The notes beneath the pieces are model-generated. The model saw only the letters and a program-made list of their open reading frames with translations. It had not been told where the DNA came from and ran no database searches. This document shows positions 37,339 through 46,393 of a stretch of 61,407 bases of DNA, piece by piece. The position numbers and the translations under genes are program-made. Within the stretch, counting starts at the first letter, position 1. Each line of letters starts with the position of its first letter. Source of the stretch: an uncultured Candidatus Actinomarina sp. (GTDB lineage: Bacteria > Actinomycetota > Acidimicrobiia > Actinomarinales > Actinomarinaceae); the NCBI GenBank assembly GCA_902609285.1, contig CACLRL010000006.1, forward strand, positions 1 to 61,407. Reading direction: 5' to 3'.

Positions 37339-38873
37339 TTTCTATTTGTTGAGTGATTTAGAGCATTTAAAGAACCTGTTACACCTTTGAGAGATTCAAA
37401 ATTATCTAATCTCCAAATCCAATTATTTTCAGATGTACCAGGAATATTAAATCTTGCTTTAGAGTCAAGCTCTAATAAATCTTGAACGGTTGTAACGGCT
37501 AATTGACAATTCGACTCCCAAACTAAAGATATAAAATTCCAAACGTCATTATCAAATTTGTTGTCTAGAGTCTCTGAGTAGTCTAAAAAATTTTCGTATT
37601 TAGATTTATTTACTTTATCAAACCACTCTTTAGTTGTAGGACTGTCATGAGTTCCTGTATAGGCAGCAAGACTAAAATCCCAATTATTAGGATGAGTTTC
37701 TTCAAAATAATCATCAGATGCCTCATCAAATAAACTTTCTTTATCTACTACTTCACTGTCTCCTGCGTAAGAAAGATTTTCATCTGAATCTGGAATTCTT
37801 TGTTGAAGAACTTTCATTCCTGGAATGTTGTATTCTTCTAATACTTGTTTAGTTTCTTTCAAAATAACACCTAAATCTTCAGCTAATAGTTTTGTTAAAT
37901 CAACATCCTTACTAATTTCCTTAAAGAAATCGAATCTTGGGCCTTCTCTCCAGTAACCATTTAATGCTGATTCTCCTTTAGGTATTGACCAGTATTTAAA
38001 AAATCCGATAAAATGATCAATCCTTAAATAGTCATATAAATTTAGTGACTTATTTAATTTTTCTTTCCAATACTTAAAGTCGTCATCCTTATGTAAATCC
38101 CATCTATATAATGCGTTTCCCCAAATTTGACCTTCCATATTAAAACTATCTGGAACTGCACCAGAGACCAATTCCATATTTCCAGTTTCATCAAGCTCAA
38201 ACATTTCTTTATCTAGCCATACGTCAGCTGAATCATGGTTTACATATATGGGTATATCTCCAAGAATTTGTACATTTTTATCATTTGCATACTTTTTGAG
38301 TGATTTCCATTGATTAAAAAATTCATATTGAGTTAAAACATGAAAGTTAACTAACTCTGTATTCTCTATTATTAATTTATCAAATAAGTCTTCACTATAA
38401 TCTTGATAAATATTGTCCCATTCATTCCATGATTTTTGATTTAAATCCTTCAAAATTAAAAATGTTATATGTTTTTTTATCAAATCATCATCAAGAAATG
38501 ATGTAAAAATTTTATCTTGGAGATTTATATTTTTAGATACATTTTTAAAAATATCATCCTTAAATTTATATACATCTTTATATTGAACGAAATCATTTGA
38601 AAATTGTGGTGTGACAATATCAATTTTTTCATATTTAGTTAGTTTTTCTATATCAACTAAATATCTGTTACCAAGAATTGATGATGGGCTTGAGTATGGT
38701 GAAAATTCATCTAGACTTGTTAGCCCTAAAGGTAGAACCTGCCATATATTTGTTGATGACTCGTTTAAAAAATCAATAAAATTTCTCGAAGTTTCACCAA
38801 AATCTCCAATCCCATACTTACTAGGCAAGGCAGTTGGGTGCATAATTAGACCTGCTGACTTTTTAATATCCAA
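37335..38873 (-). CDS. malQ: 4-alpha-glucanotransferase (amylomaltase)
   Basis: GH77 enzyme that disproportionates malto-oligosaccharides. 512 aa. Visible: SAGLIMHPTALPSKYGIGDF at the N-terminus, then WQVLPLGLTSLDEFSPYSSP. Catalytic residues: the nucleophile Asp in YLRIDHFIGFFKYW (~residue 280), the acid/base Glu in LLAEDLGVI (~330) and the stabilising Asp in YTGTHDSPTTKEW (~390). TTG start with GAAAGG 6 nt upstream. Divergent from the broken GH13 gene and beside the sugar ABC locus. Confidence 0.94.
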   Translation of the reverse strand: MDIKKSAGLIMHPTALPSKYGIGDFGETSRNFIDFLNESSTNIWQVLPLGLTSLDEFSPYSSPSSILGNRYLVDIEKLTKYEKIDIVTPQFSNDFVQYKDVYKFKDDIFKNVSKNINLQDKIFTSFLDDDLIKKHITFLILKDLNQKSWNEWDNIYQDYSEDLFDKLIIENTELVNFHVLTQYEFFNQWKSLKKYANDKNVQILGDIPIYVNHDSADVWLDKEMFELDETGNMELVSGAVPDSFNMEGQIWGNALYRWDLHKDDDFKYWKEKLNKSLNLYDYLRIDHFIGFFKYWSIPKGESALNGYWREGPRFDFFKEISKDVDLTKLLAEDLGVILKETKQVLEEYNIPGMKVLQQRIPDSDENLSYAGDSEVVDKESLFDEASDDYFEETHPNNWDFSLAAYTGTHDSPTTKEWFDKVNKSKYENFLDYSETLDNKFDNDVWNFISLVWESNCQLAVTTVQDLLELDSKARFNIPGTSENNWIWRLDNFESLKGVTGSLNALNHSTNRN

Positions 38874-38928
38874 ATCAAACCTTTCAATAGAATTATATAG
38901 TAAAATATTTTTATTCAGATTAGGTTAT

Positions 38929-40711
38929 ATGGTAGAAAGTCACTCAGTAGAATTTACAGATAAAGACGAAGCACAGAAATTAGAGTTTTTTGAAGGTGAT
39001 GTCCATTTAGGGCATTATGATTTTAGATTTGATATCAACGATAAAAAGTTTTTTTCACCTACAAAAAAAGGTGATGTAAACCTAAGAATTCACAGCGAAC
39101 CAAATATTAAAAAAGTTTGGATATTGGTTGAAGACCATGATTTAAGGCCCATTGAACTTGAACTGTATGCTGAAACAGATAGGTTTAAATTTTGGAATGT
39201 AAACCTTAATTTTAAAAAAGATATATCGAAATTTAGCTTTGCTGCACAATCAATGGATGATTTAAATATTTACTACGGTACCAGCGGAGTAGCAAACTTT
39301 ATTTCTCCATCAGAAAAATGGATTTATAATTCAAAAGAATTTATAAGGCATGATATTCCAGATTGGGTCTTTGGATCAGTCATGTATCAAATTTTTCCTG
39401 AAAGATTTAGAAACGGAAATGATGATCTGACACCTGAAAATGCTTTGCCTTGGGAAACTGAACCCACAAGATTGGGCTTTCACGGAGGAGATATTTAAGG
39501 AACTAATTGAAGATGCCCATAAAAAAAATATGAAAGTTGTTTTAGATTGTTCGCTTAACCATGTTCATCCAAGACACTATGCCTTTCAAGATTTAGTTGA
39601 AAAAGGTGAAAAATCTGAATACAAGGATTGGTTTACTGTGTTTGATTATCCTGTTCGGTTTATACACAGACCTCACTTGTACTCAAACACCTACAAAGTT
39701 GGTTGGGATGGTAATCAAGAAGAATATAAAGCATATCTAGAAAAGACATTTAAAGAAACTAAAGTTCCAGTAGAGATCAAAGAGGATGAAGGTCCTATTG
39801 TAGAACCAACATTTAAGGCATGGTGGGGGGTTCCAGATATGCCAAAAATGAATTTGAAAAATGACGGGGCACGAAAATGGGCTTTAGATGTAACTGAATA
39901 TTGGATCAAAAATTTTGATATTGACGGTTGGAGAATGGATGTAGCCAAAGAATTAGATTTTTCTTTTTGGAAAGACTTCAGAGATATTGCAATAAAGACA
40001 AAAAAAGATGTAGTACTTATCTCAGAAATATTTGGAGATACTTCTCAATGGCTTCAGGGAGACAGGTTTGACGGGACAATGAACTATTCATTTAGAGAAA
40101 CCATGATAGATTATTTTGCTACAAAACGGATTGATAACAAGGAATTTGCAAATTCTTTATCTAATTTATATTCAATGTATTCATTCGAGGCTTTATCAGC
40201 CTGTCAAAACTTATTAAGCTCGCATGATGTAAGACGTTTTTTAAATCAATGTGAGTCAAACACCGATGGAATATTTGGAGCAGTATTTTTGCAAGCAACT
40301 TTTCCAGGAATAGCAGGGATTTATTACGGTGATGAAATAGGTCTTGGAGGAGGAGGAGATCCTTTCAATAGAGAACCTTTTCCGTGGGATTCTGAAGATA
40401 AATGGAACAAAGATTTAATGAATTTTACAAGCGAACTTATGAATATAAAAGCTAATGAACCTGTCTTAAAATATGGAAATTTTCAGATGGTTAATTTTGA
40501 TAATAATTATGTAATATTTAGAAGAAAGTTTGAGCATGAATCATTTCTTTGTATCGTAAATCGAGATAAGCAAAATGTTGAGATTTCAATAGAAACATTT
40601 GCTCAAAATGTTGAAGCAGTTTATGGAGAATGTGAATTGGAAATAAGTTCAGGAACTTTAAAAATATCAGACATAGCAGATAATTTTGGCTTAATAATTA
40701 AAGAAAATTAA
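38929..40711 (+). pseudogene. Neopullulanase/cyclomaltodextrinase (GH13), broken by internal deletion and frameshift
   Basis: Part 1 (38929-39498, 189 aa) has the N-terminal CBM34-like domain and the start of the barrel (SVMYQIFPERFRNG, LGFHGGD). Part 2 continues in the +1 frame from the same place (IFKELIEDAHKKNMKVVLD) to 40711. It keeps the nucleophile Asp in DGWRMDVAKE, the acid/base Glu in VLISEIFGD and the third Asp in LLSSHDVRRF. At the join (39484-39499), about 45-48 residues that neopullulanases carry between GGDL and the FKELI-like helix are missing. So this is not a simple frameshift. Either the gene is dead or the assembly lost ~140 bp (a length of 3n+2). Confidence 0.85.
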
Positions 40712-40720
40712 ATTCTTTTC

Positions 40721-40744
40721 TTAATTAGAAATTTTTCTAATTAA
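40721..40744 (+). terminator. 11-bp perfect inverted repeat after the GH13 gene
   Basis: TTAATTAGAAA, 2-nt spacer, TTTCTAATTAA. It starts 10 nt after the GH13 stop. It is A/T-rich and lacks a clear T-run, so it is a weak terminator or a regulator site for the binding-protein gene. Confidence 0.35.
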
Positions 40745-40755
40745 AAATTATAATT

Positions 40756-40788
40756 TTTACATTATTCAATTTTTGAATATACGTATAT
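40756..40788 (+). promoter_or_regulatory. Candidate promoter with overlapping operator of the sugar ABC operon
   Basis: TTTACA (40756-40761) and TATACG (40778-40783) form a poor -35/-10 pair with 16 nt between. The 12-bp perfect palindrome ATATACGTATAT (40777-40788), with central CG as in LacI-family operators, covers the -10. A 7-bp inverted repeat (40763-40779) lies just before it. The ribosome site GAAAGGGAG precedes ATG 40804. Inference from sequence shape only; no regulator gene is in the window. Confidence 0.35.
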
Positions 40789-40803
40789 TAAGAAAGGGAG
40801 TGT

Positions 40804-42105
40804 ATGAATAATGCAAGATTGCGATTTGGCGCAATTTTATTAATTCTTTCCATGGTGCTTGTTGCATGTGGTGGTTCATCTGAAGATACAGTTGAAGAAC
40901 CAGTAGTAGAAGAGGCACCAGCGGAAACACTTGCAGCTCCTGCTACAACTTCTCCACCTCCGGAAAAGTTAGTAGTTTGGGCTGAAGAAAAAGTAGCTGT
41001 TGCCTTAGATCCATTAGTCGGAGCTTATGAGCAAGCAGCAGGTGTTGATGTAGAAGTTGTAATTTATGATTTCGGCTCAATTAAAGATGATGTTCTAACT
41101 GCAGGACCTGCGGGAGAAGGACCTGATCTATTTATAAGCCCTCATGATATTGTTGGTGAAGTAGCAACTAATGGTGTTGTTGCGCCAATAGACCTCGGAT
41201 CAATTCAATCAGATATTTTTGATGTTGGAATTGCTGGATTTAGTTATGGTGGAGAAGTTTATGGTTTTCCATATGCAACTGAAGCTATAGCGATGTATTA
41301 CAACTCAGATTTAGTTGATGGTGTTCCATCGACATGGGAAGAAGTAAAGGCGGCATGTGACGCTGCAGGTACTGAACTCTGTGTTGGAGCTCCAGGTGGT
41401 GGAGGAGGCGGAGACGCTTACCACAACATTCCATTTGTCCAATCAGACGGTGGATATATATTTAAATTTGATGGAGGATTTGACTCTTCAGATGTTGGTC
41501 TCGATAATGCTGCAGCATTAGCTTCTGCAGAATATCTTGATTCATTAGTTAAAAATGGAACAATAGCTGCAACTGACTATGGTGCATCTATGACAGCATT
41601 TCAAGAAGGTAGATCTTTGTTTTGGATGACTGGCCCTTGGGCTAGGGGAGATGCTGCTGCAGTAAACTATGGTGTAGGTTTAATTCCTGCATTCGATGGT
41701 AGTGCTGCAACTCCATTCGTTGGAGTTAGAGGTATGTTCATTTCAGCATTTAGTGAAAAAAAGGTATTGGCTCAAAGCTTTATACTTGACTTTTTTGCTA
41801 CTGTTGATGTTCAAGCTGCTATGTATGCTGAAGATCCAAGACTTCCTGCAACAAAATCATTGTTCGCAATTGTTGAAAGTGAAGATCCAATTGCAGCACA
41901 GTTTGCAGCTAGTGCAGCTAACGGTATTCCAATGCCTAACATTCCAGAAATGGGAAGTGTTTGGGGTCCGGTTGGAGATGCAATGTTAATAATTAGAGAC
42001 CAAAACTATGGTACAAATGAAGATACAGGAGTAACTGTTGATTCTGCTTCTGACGCTATGAAATTAGCTGCTCAGCAAGTTAGAGATGCCATTGCAGGTG
42101 GATAA
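40804..42105 (+). CDS. Sugar ABC transporter substrate-binding lipoprotein (MalE/ThuE type)
   Basis: 433 aa. Lipoprotein signal with lipobox LVAC (Cys ~22), then a Glu/Pro/Thr-rich linker to residue ~55, then a cluster-B solute-binding fold: GPDLFISPHDIVGEVATNG, GFPYATEAIAMYYNSDL and FQEGRSLFWMTGPWARG are MalE-like. Binds a sugar, probably maltose, trehalose or a related disaccharide, outside the membrane. First gene of the permease-thuA operon and separated from the permeases by a strong terminator, which should give more binding protein than permease. The best ribosome site in the region precedes it. Confidence 0.92.
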   Translation: MNNARLRFGAILLILSMVLVACGGSSEDTVEEPVVEEAPAETLAAPATTSPPPEKLVVWAEEKVAVALDPLVGAYEQAAGVDVEVVIYDFGSIKDDVLTAGPAGEGPDLFISPHDIVGEVATNGVVAPIDLGSIQSDIFDVGIAGFSYGGEVYGFPYATEAIAMYYNSDLVDGVPSTWEEVKAACDAAGTELCVGAPGGGGGGDAYHNIPFVQSDGGYIFKFDGGFDSSDVGLDNAAALASAEYLDSLVKNGTIAATDYGASMTAFQEGRSLFWMTGPWARGDAAAVNYGVGLIPAFDGSAATPFVGVRGMFISAFSEKKVLAQSFILDFFATVDVQAAMYAEDPRLPATKSLFAIVESEDPIAAQFAASAANGIPMPNIPEMGSVWGPVGDAMLIIRDQNYGTNEDTGVTVDSASDAMKLAAQQVRDAIAGG

Positions 42106-42124
42106 TTAGATAAAAAATTATTTT

Positions 42125-42156
42125 GATCGGGGCTCGCAATGGGCCCCGATTTTTTT
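42125..42156 (+). terminator. Intrinsic terminator between binding-protein and permease genes
   Basis: ATCGGGGC (42126-42133) pairs with GCCCCGAT (42143-42150) around a 9-nt loop, followed by seven T. This is by far the most G/C-rich hairpin in the window. It lies 20 nt after the binding-protein stop and 12 nt before the permease ATG, so partial read-through must supply the permeases. Confidence 0.85.
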
Positions 42157-42167
42157 GTGATATATTT

Positions 42168-43766
42168 ATGTATATGAAAGTTTCAATGATTATCAGGTAT
42201 GTTTTATTGGGTATTTTCAATGCTTTAATGTTTTATATCGTGCCTCTTGCGATAAGCTACGAATCTTGGTTTTTACTTCTGATTGTTGGAATTATAACTT
42301 TTTTAATAAATATTACGTATCTTACTAACAGATTGAAACCATTGAAATGGATTACTCCAGGTTTCATATTTCTTTTAGCATTTGTTGTTTTTCCAGCAGG
42401 ATTTAACTTTTATGTATCTTTTACAAACTGGCAGACAGGTCATATTTTGACTAAGACCCAAGTTATTGAACGTTTAGAAGATTTAACATTTTCTACTGAA
42501 GAACAAAGAGGAGTAGAGTTTGATTTATACGTCATGCAGGATTCAGATTTAGATTATTATTTTCTTGCAGACCTAGACAAAAACAATTTACTTTTTGGAA
42601 AAGCTATTACTTCGGATGAGTTTAATAATGTCAATTATGCAAATCATGAACCTTCATTCAAAGATTCAAATAACAACATTGTTATACCTGAATCACTTTA
42701 TTTATTGTCTGGAAAAGAACAAATCGCAAACTCATCACAATTACAAGATTTATCTTTATTAGTAGATAAAAATACCAGAATAAATCTATACAATATATCA
42801 GTTTTCGGGGCTTCGAGTGGAAGAATATTTTCATCCCAACAAAAATATTCATATGATGACGACACAGATATTCTTTATGACAACACTCAAAATGTAGCAT
42901 GCACACTCGGTGACAGAGGTAACTTTATATGCGGAGGTGAATCTGTTGATCCCGGTTGGAGAATTACAGTTGGTTCAGAGAATTATCAAAGAATCATTGA
43001 CGATGAAAGATTTAGAGGACCTTTGAATACAGTAGCAACATGGACATTTCAATTTGCGTTTTTCTCAGTTGTCCTTGCTTTTTTTGTGGGATTATTTTTA
43101 GCTGTAACACTCAATAATGAAAAAGTAAGATTTCAAAAAGTTTATAGATCAATTTATATAATTCCATATGCAATCCCAGGATTTATTTCAATCTTAGTTT
43201 TCAGAGGTTTACTAAATCCAGATTTTGGATTAGTCAATGATTGGCTTGATCCTATCTATCAATTATTGAATATTGAACCCATAAGGTGGTTTAGGACAGA
43301 GGCAAGTTCTAAAGCAGCAGTTTTATTAGTTAATACATGGTTAGGTTTTCCATATATGTTTTTAATAGTTACTGGTGCACTTCAATCAATTCCAACAGAA
43401 CTTATTGAAGCCTCAAAAGTTGACGGAGCAACACCAAGACAGTCATTCTGGAGAATTACTTTTCCATTATTACTGGTTTCTATATCTCCATTATTAATAG
43501 GAGCGTTTGCTTATAATTTTAATAATTTCACTTTGATTTTTTTACTTACAGGAGGAGGTCCGCCACTCGTTGGTGCTGATGTCTCTGTAGGCTATACGGA
43601 CATTCTTATATCTTTTACATATAATCTCGCTGTTTCTGGCGGAAGAGGTGTTCAGTTTGGGTTAGCAGCTGCTGTGACAACAATTATATTTTTTCTTGTA
43701 TTAATAATTTCAGCTATATCATTTAGATATTCAAAAAGATTAGAGCGGATTTATGGAAACATCTAA
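42168..43766 (+). CDS. Sugar ABC transporter permease with large periplasmic loop (MalF type)
   Basis: About 532 aa. Hydrophobic helices at the N-terminus (RYVLLGIFNALMFYIVPLAI) and WITPGFIFLLAFVVFPAGFN are followed by a ~190-residue extracytoplasmic insertion, as in E. coli MalF, where this loop contacts the binding protein. The core helices follow. The EAA loop is EASKVDGATPRQSFWRITFP. An in-frame TTG at 42123 lies inside the terminator and is rejected; ATG 42168 or 42174 is used, neither with a clear ribosome site. Overlaps the next permease by 14 nt. Confidence 0.9.
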   Translation: MYMKVSMIIRYVLLGIFNALMFYIVPLAISYESWFLLLIVGIITFLINITYLTNRLKPLKWITPGFIFLLAFVVFPAGFNFYVSFTNWQTGHILTKTQVIERLEDLTFSTEEQRGVEFDLYVMQDSDLDYYFLADLDKNNLLFGKAITSDEFNNVNYANHEPSFKDSNNNIVIPESLYLLSGKEQIANSSQLQDLSLLVDKNTRINLYNISVFGASSGRIFSSQQKYSYDDDTDILYDNTQNVACTLGDRGNFICGGESVDPGWRITVGSENYQRIIDDERFRGPLNTVATWTFQFAFFSVVLAFFVGLFLAVTLNNEKVRFQKVYRSIYIIPYAIPGFISILVFRGLLNPDFGLVNDWLDPIYQLLNIEPIRWFRTEASSKAAVLLVNTWLGFPYMFLIVTGALQSIPTELIEASKVDGATPRQSFWRITFPLLLVSISPLLIGAFAYNFNNFTLIFLLTGGGPPLVGADVSVGYTDILISFTYNLAVSGGRGVQFGLAAAVTTIIFFLVLIISAISFRYSKRLERIYGNI

Positions 43767-44619
43767 GTTAACTAAATGGATTAGAGAATACGGGTGGAGG
43801 CATCTTGTTGGAATATTTTTTGTTGTATTTTCGATGTATCCGATTTTATATGTAATTACCAATTCATTTGCAGATTTTGCTAATCTTCAAAATTCAAAAC
43901 TTATTCCAGACGCTTTAACTTTTAAGCATTATAGATCACTATACGAGGACTCATTAGTCCCTTATTTTAGATGGCTATTCAACACTTACAAAATTGCAAG
44001 CATTGCTGGGTTATTTAATGTTCTATTAGGGACATTGGCAGGGTATGCGTTCGCAAGATTAAAGTTTAGAGGAAGAAGAGTAGGTTTGATTACATTAGTT
44101 TTAATTCAAATGTTTCCTGCTTTCCTTGCATTTGTTGCTATTTATCTGTTATTTTTTCAAATTAGCGATGTAGCTCCTTTCATGGGTCTAGGAACGCACT
44201 TTGGTCTAATTTGTGTTTATTTAGGAGGATCGATTGGCTTTAATTCCTGGTTAATAAAAGGGTTTATGGATACTATTCCAACTTCTTTAGATGAGGCAGC
44301 TAAAGTTGATGGTGCAAATGATTCACAAATATTTTTTAGAATTGTTGCTCCTCTTGCAAGGCCAATAATTGTTGTATTATTTGTCATTACCTTTATTGGA
44401 ATTTATTCAGACTATATTCTTGCTGCAGTATTTTTAAAAGATCCCAATTTGTATACGGTAGCCTTGGGCATAAATGTGGTATTTATGGACGACTTTAGTA
44501 ATGAATGGGGAAGTATTGCTGCTGCATCTGTAATAGCTGCAACACCTATAGCTGTTCTATTTTTGTTTTTTCAAAAACAAATAACGGGTGGTCTTACTGC
44601 AGGATCAATAAAAGGATGA
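43753..44619 (+). CDS. Sugar ABC transporter permease (MalG type)
   Basis: 288 aa, six membrane helices. SMYPILYVITNSFADFANLQ near the N-terminus and the EAA loop DEAAKVDGANDSQIFFRIVA (~residue 190) are typical of MalG-type permeases. It pairs with the MalF-type permease (14-nt overlap) and is followed by thuA (ATGA overlap). No ATPase gene is present in the operon, so the complex must borrow one, for example a MsiK-like multi-use ATPase. Confidence 0.92.
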   Translation: METSKLTKWIREYGWRHLVGIFFVVFSMYPILYVITNSFADFANLQNSKLIPDALTFKHYRSLYEDSLVPYFRWLFNTYKIASIAGLFNVLLGTLAGYAFARLKFRGRRVGLITLVLIQMFPAFLAFVAIYLLFFQISDVAPFMGLGTHFGLICVYLGGSIGFNSWLIKGFMDTIPTSLDEAAKVDGANDSQIFFRIVAPLARPIIVVLFVITFIGIYSDYILAAVFLKDPNLYTVALGINVVFMDDFSNEWGSIAAASVIAATPIAVLFLFFQKQITGGLTAGSIKG

Positions 44620-45284
44620 GTAAGAAAGCATTATTTATCGCTGGAGGATGGGGCGGTCATGAGCCAATAGAAACCTCAAAATTTATTATCCAAGAAATAA
44701 AAAAATTTGATATTGAAAGTGATTTAGTTGAAAGTTTAGATGTTATGAGTGATTTAAAATATTTAAAAAAATATGATGTCATTTTACCAGTATGGACAAT
44801 GGGAAATATAGATGATGACAATTGGGAAATTAAAGACTCAAAAATTGGAAACTTGCAAGAAGCTATAAGCTCTGGAATAGGATTAGCTGGCTGGCATGGC
44901 GGAATGACAGATGCTTTTAGAGATAACACAAACTATCAGTTTCTTGTTGGGAGCCAATTCGTTTGCCATCCAGGCAATTTTGTTGATTATGAGGTCGCCA
45001 TTATTGATAAAGATCATCAAAGTGTCGATGGAATTGATAATTTTAGTGTTCACTCAGAACAATATTTTTTACATATTGATCCATCAATAAATGTAATTGC
45101 CTCAACAAAATTTAATAAGAAATACCACGACTGGATTGATGGTGTAGAAATGCCAATTGCATACACAAAAAAATGGGGAAAAGGAAAAGTATTTCATTGT
45201 TCAATAGGGCATTACCTCAAAGATTTTGAAAATTTAAATGTTGTTAAATTAATTACTCAGGGAATCAACTGGGCTACAAAATAA
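44616..45284 (+). CDS. thuA: ThuA family protein (trehalose utilisation)
   Basis: 222 aa glutamine-amidotransferase-like fold of the ThuA family. ALFIAGGWGGHEPIETSKFI, LAGWHGGMTDAFRDNTNYQF, GSQFVCHPGNFVDYEV and YTKKWGKGKVFHCSIGHYL are the conserved blocks. The lone Cys before HPG does not prove catalysis. In Sinorhizobium, thuA and thuB follow the trehalose ABC genes and are needed for trehalose catabolism. Here the same order is kept. ATG overlaps the permease TGA. A longer open frame to 44505 is a shadow inside the permease gene. Confidence 0.85.
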   Translation: MSKKALFIAGGWGGHEPIETSKFIIQEIKKFDIESDLVESLDVMSDLKYLKKYDVILPVWTMGNIDDDNWEIKDSKIGNLQEAISSGIGLAGWHGGMTDAFRDNTNYQFLVGSQFVCHPGNFVDYEVAIIDKDHQSVDGIDNFSVHSEQYFLHIDPSINVIASTKFNKKYHDWIDGVEMPIAYTKKWGKGKVFHCSIGHYLKDFENLNVVKLITQGINWATK

Positions 45285-45285
45285 T

Positions 45286-46332
45286 ATGAACATAGGAATA
45301 ATTGGATGCGGTGCAATTTCAGATCAATATATGATTGGTTTGAACAAGGATAAAGAAATTTTAAAAGTTGTTGCTTGTGCAGATGTAGATTCTAACAAGT
45401 CAGAAGTATTCTCTAAAAAACACAAAATTGATAAGTTATCTGTCGAGGAAATATTTGTTGATAATGATATTGATCTTATTGTAAATCTAACACCTCCATC
45501 CTCTCATTTTGAGATTTCAATGAAATCTCTTAAAAATGGAAAACATGTCTTTTCTGAAAAACCCGTCTCTTTATCAATAAACGAAGGGGAAAAATTATAT
45601 GCAACAATGAAAGAAAATAATGTTTATTTATTTTCTGCCCCTGACACATATCTGGGACCAGCATTCAAAAAAGGGACTGAGTTGGTAAATTCTAATCAGA
45701 TTGGACAAATTATTGGTGGGTCAGCTAGTTTTGTTACTCATGGTGTAGAGGGGTGGCATCCTAATCCTGAATTTTATTATAAGAAAGGGGGAGGGCCTTT
45801 ATTCGACATGGGTCCATATTATTTAACTGCTTTGGTAAAACTACTTGGCCCTGTAACTCAAGTTATCTCTTACTCAAAAAAGAATTTCAATAAGCGTCTT
45901 GTAGACAATCCAGAAGTAAAATATGAGGAAATCGAAGTAGAGATTGATACCCATTATGTTTCATTATTAAAATTCAAATCTGGAGTTGTTGTCGACTTCC
46001 AGGTTAGTTTTGATATATGGAAACCATATGATGGAAAATTGGAAATATATGGGGAAAACTCATCTTTAAAATTTGCAGATCCAAACAACTACGATGGTGA
46101 AATTTCTATTTTTAATAAAGAAACTTATCAATGGGAAAACATATATTCGTCAAAAGACAGTGAAAATAATTACTACAGAGGCTTAGGTGTTGTTGAAATG
46201 GTAAATTCTATAAAAGAAAATAATGTATCTGAGGATGACCTATTTTTACCATTTCATGTATTAAATATTATGTGTACTTTAGAGTCTTATGATTTTGATG
46301 GAAATTGGGCAAATATTACTCAACAATTTTAA
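45286..46332 (+). CDS. Gfo/Idh/MocA-family dehydrogenase (ThuB-like)
   Basis: 348 aa. IGIIGCGAISDQYMIGL is the N-terminal NAD(P) loop. NLTPPSSHFEISMKSLKNGK and HVFSEKPVSLSINEGE carry the conserved EKP Lys. GGGPLFDMGPYYLTALVKLL contains the catalytic-type Asp in the C-terminal domain. One nt after thuA. In the rhizobial operon ThuB is the equivalent dehydrogenase, thought to oxidise the sugar. Here it likely acts on the imported disaccharide or a product; substrate inferred from context. Confidence 0.87.
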   Translation: MNIGIIGCGAISDQYMIGLNKDKEILKVVACADVDSNKSEVFSKKHKIDKLSVEEIFVDNDIDLIVNLTPPSSHFEISMKSLKNGKHVFSEKPVSLSINEGEKLYATMKENNVYLFSAPDTYLGPAFKKGTELVNSNQIGQIIGGSASFVTHGVEGWHPNPEFYYKKGGGPLFDMGPYYLTALVKLLGPVTQVISYSKKNFNKRLVDNPEVKYEEIEVEIDTHYVSLLKFKSGVVVDFQVSFDIWKPYDGKLEIYGENSSLKFADPNNYDGEISIFNKETYQWENIYSSKDSENNYYRGLGVVEMVNSIKENNVSEDDLFLPFHVLNIMCTLESYDFDGNWANITQQF

Positions 46333-46393
46333 ACAATAGATTAGAGAATTTTGACTTTGGACATTAAAATTGTTCTAAGAGAGTGGAGATTAA

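Noticed and set aside
38611-38928. GH13 frame extended upstream
   Set aside because: This part lies over malQ on the opposite strand and has no GH13 or CBM34 match; ATG 38929 gives the expected start.
39484-39499. Programmed frameshift in the GH13 gene
   Set aside because: A frameshift alone would not remove the ~45 residues missing from the barrel; there is no slippery site with a structure.
42123-42167. Longer permease start at TTG 42123
   Set aside because: The codons are the terminator stem and T-run; the family N-terminus begins at the ATG 42168/42174.
44505-44615. N-terminal extension of ThuA
   Set aside because: It is a shadow frame inside the permease gene, Cys/Ser/Asn-rich with no family match.
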